Positions 13,746 through 14,690 of a stretch of 14,690 bases of DNA are shown in pieces. Both the position numbers and the translations under genes were made by a program. Origin of the DNA: DUZB01 sp964407525 (GTDB lineage Bacteria; Desulfobacterota; DSM-4660; Desulfatiglandales; Desulfatiglandaceae); assembly GCA_964407525.1 (NCBI GenBank), contig CAYOWC010000099.1, positions 1-14,690 on the forward strand. The letters run 5' to 3'. The notes beneath the pieces are model-generated. The model saw only the letters and a list, made by a program, of their open reading frames with translations. It was not told where the DNA came from and made no database searches. Each line of letters begins with the position of its first letter. Within the stretch, counting starts at the first letter, position 1.

Positions 13746-14690
13746 TTATTCCGTATTTTCATCCAGAAGTGATTGGAGATAACTTTTCTTCTTGTGGGGA
13801 TATTCCCGATAATATTCGATGGATTTCATTTTCCGGATGGTCATCGGCTCGCCGTTCTGCATTCTTTCCACATGGATCTTGTTAGCAATTGCCGGCTCAT
13901 ATTCCGGATCAATTTTCAATGCCTCGTCTAAAGCGGCCAATGCCTTTGACTTCTCACCCAATTGGGCATAGCAGATGCCCATATTTCCATAGCTCTGCGC
14001 ATGTTCCAGGTTGGTTTCAATACATTGCCGAAATCCTGAAATAGCCAGTTCCCATCGGCTTTTCTCCATAAGGAGAAATGCGGCGTCAAACAACTCCTGG
14101 GCTTTCAAAAATTCACTCAAACTGATTTTGGAGCTTTCCATGACGGCTTTTTCAAGAAAGCGAATTGAATCCCGTGCTTTCTGAACCAGTTCATCATCAC
14201 TTCCGATTTCAATCACCTTCTGCATGCAATCTACGGATTTTCGCAAATCGTATTTCTTTTCGTAGGCAGTGCCCAGATTGTAATAGGCATGGACAAAATA
14301 TGGGAAAATCTCAATGGCCTTTTCAAGATATTCTATCCCTTCTTCAAGTCTGCCTTCAAAAGCATATGCTGTTCCAAATCCGTACAGGATCATATGATTC
14401 CCGGGATGCAGTTTCTCAAGGGCACGCAGTATGCTGCGCGCTTTTTTAAATTTTCTTTTTTCAACCAATACCATAGCAGCGTCAACGGCATCCTCAACTT
14501 CCTCGTTGATTTCTATCATGAACTTTTTCTTTACCTTGGCTTCTGTTTTGGATGCTTCAAATCTAACTGCGGTCTGGTAATGACGGCATCCTTCGCATGC
14601 CTCGTTGCGCAAATCAGCACAGCATGAAGGACAGATGAATTGACCGTTGAATACCAAACATTTTCTTTTGGCGCGTTTATCGTTACAAAT
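13746..14690 (-). CDS. Zinc-knuckle and TPR-repeat protein, 5' end outside the window
   Basis: The frame stays open from the stop at 13746 to the right edge, so the gene is partial; a TTG at 14657 is only an internal codon by my reading. The 11 codons before it add a Cys at 14687 and a Cys at 14660, completing a cysteine-rich N-terminal cluster with Cys-Pro-Ser-Cys-Cys and Cys-x2-Cys, probably a zinc-binding module. The rest is mostly helical TPR repeats: about three between residues 55 and 155 (counted from 14657), then two more between about 185 and 255, with typical Ala/Gly/Tyr spacing and Pro at repeat ends. The C-terminus is basic. It is probably a protein-interaction or scaffold protein; no specific role is assigned. 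It ends 66 bp before the hydrolase gene. Confidence 0.75.
   Translation of the reverse strand: MCNDKRAKRKCLVFNGQFICPSCCADLRNEACEGCRHYQTAVRFEASKTEAKVKKKFMIEINEEVEDAVDAAMVLVEKRKFKKARSILRALEKLHPGNHMILYGFGTAYAFEGRLEEGIEYLEKAIEIFPYFVHAYYNLGTAYEKKYDLRKSVDCMQKVIEIGSDDELVQKARDSIRFLEKAVMESSKISLSEFLKAQELFDAAFLLMEKSRWELAISGFRQCIETNLEHAQSYGNMGICYAQLGEKSKALAALDEALKIDPEYEPAIANKIHVERMQNGEPMTIRKMKSIEYYREYPHKKKSYLQSLLDENTE

Noticed and set aside
1..14690. CRISPR array, tRNA or rRNA genes
   Set aside because: No regularly spaced repeats beyond the two-copy array before gntR, and no tRNA- or rRNA-like sequence were seen.

Overview
All genes in this window lie on the minus strand, so they read from high to low coordinates. 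The content suggests an anaerobic Gram-negative bacterium, perhaps a sulfate reducer or syntroph of the Desulfobacterota: two cytosolic DMSO-reductase-family (molybdenum or tungsten) enzymes with a small iron-sulfur protein, a TRAP transporter, a LarA-like protein, and PqiAB, which implies an outer membrane. The lineage is inferred from gene content, not from a marker gene.

Upstream part (14690-13011): the 3' part of a gene for a Zn-knuckle/TPR protein whose reading frame continues past the window edge, then a metallo-beta-lactamase-fold hydrolase with a complete set of metal ligands.

Central part (12933-1758): a co-directional cluster opened by a GntR/FCD regulator. It continues with MopB enzyme 2 (12120-10024), a 160-bp intergenic element with 26-bp terminal inverted repeats (9865-10024), a two-cluster ferredoxin-like subunit (9858-9514), a TRAP substrate-binding protein (9390-8269), an SMP-30/gluconolactonase-like lactonase (8162-7284), MopB enzyme 1 (7064-4995), TRAP membrane subunits DctQ and DctM (overlapping ATGA), and a LarA/DUF2088-like protein (3065-1758). 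The TRAP genes are interleaved with the enzymes, so the simplest reading is one uptake-and-catabolism system: a solute enters by TRAP, is changed by one or both cytosolic Mo/W enzymes with the small Fe-S protein as electron carrier, and the lactonase and LarA-like protein act on intermediates. The substrate cannot be read from sequence. Both MopB enzymes resemble acetylene hydratase overall but lack its catalytic Asp. The LarA-like protein appears to lack most racemase catalytic and cofactor residues. The binding protein appears to lack the usual carboxylate-binding Arg. Together these suggest unusual chemistry.

Downstream part (1757-1): a 325-bp gap without a gene, then pqiA and the first 30 codons of pqiB, an envelope lipid-transport system probably unrelated to the cluster.

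Three start sites were moved from the longest possible reading frame: gntR to a TTG at 12846 (the longer start falls in a promoter), dctP to 9390 and the larA-like gene to 3065 (both with strong Shine-Dalgarno sequences). All motif comparisons were made by eye from memory of the families; no database search or alignment was run.
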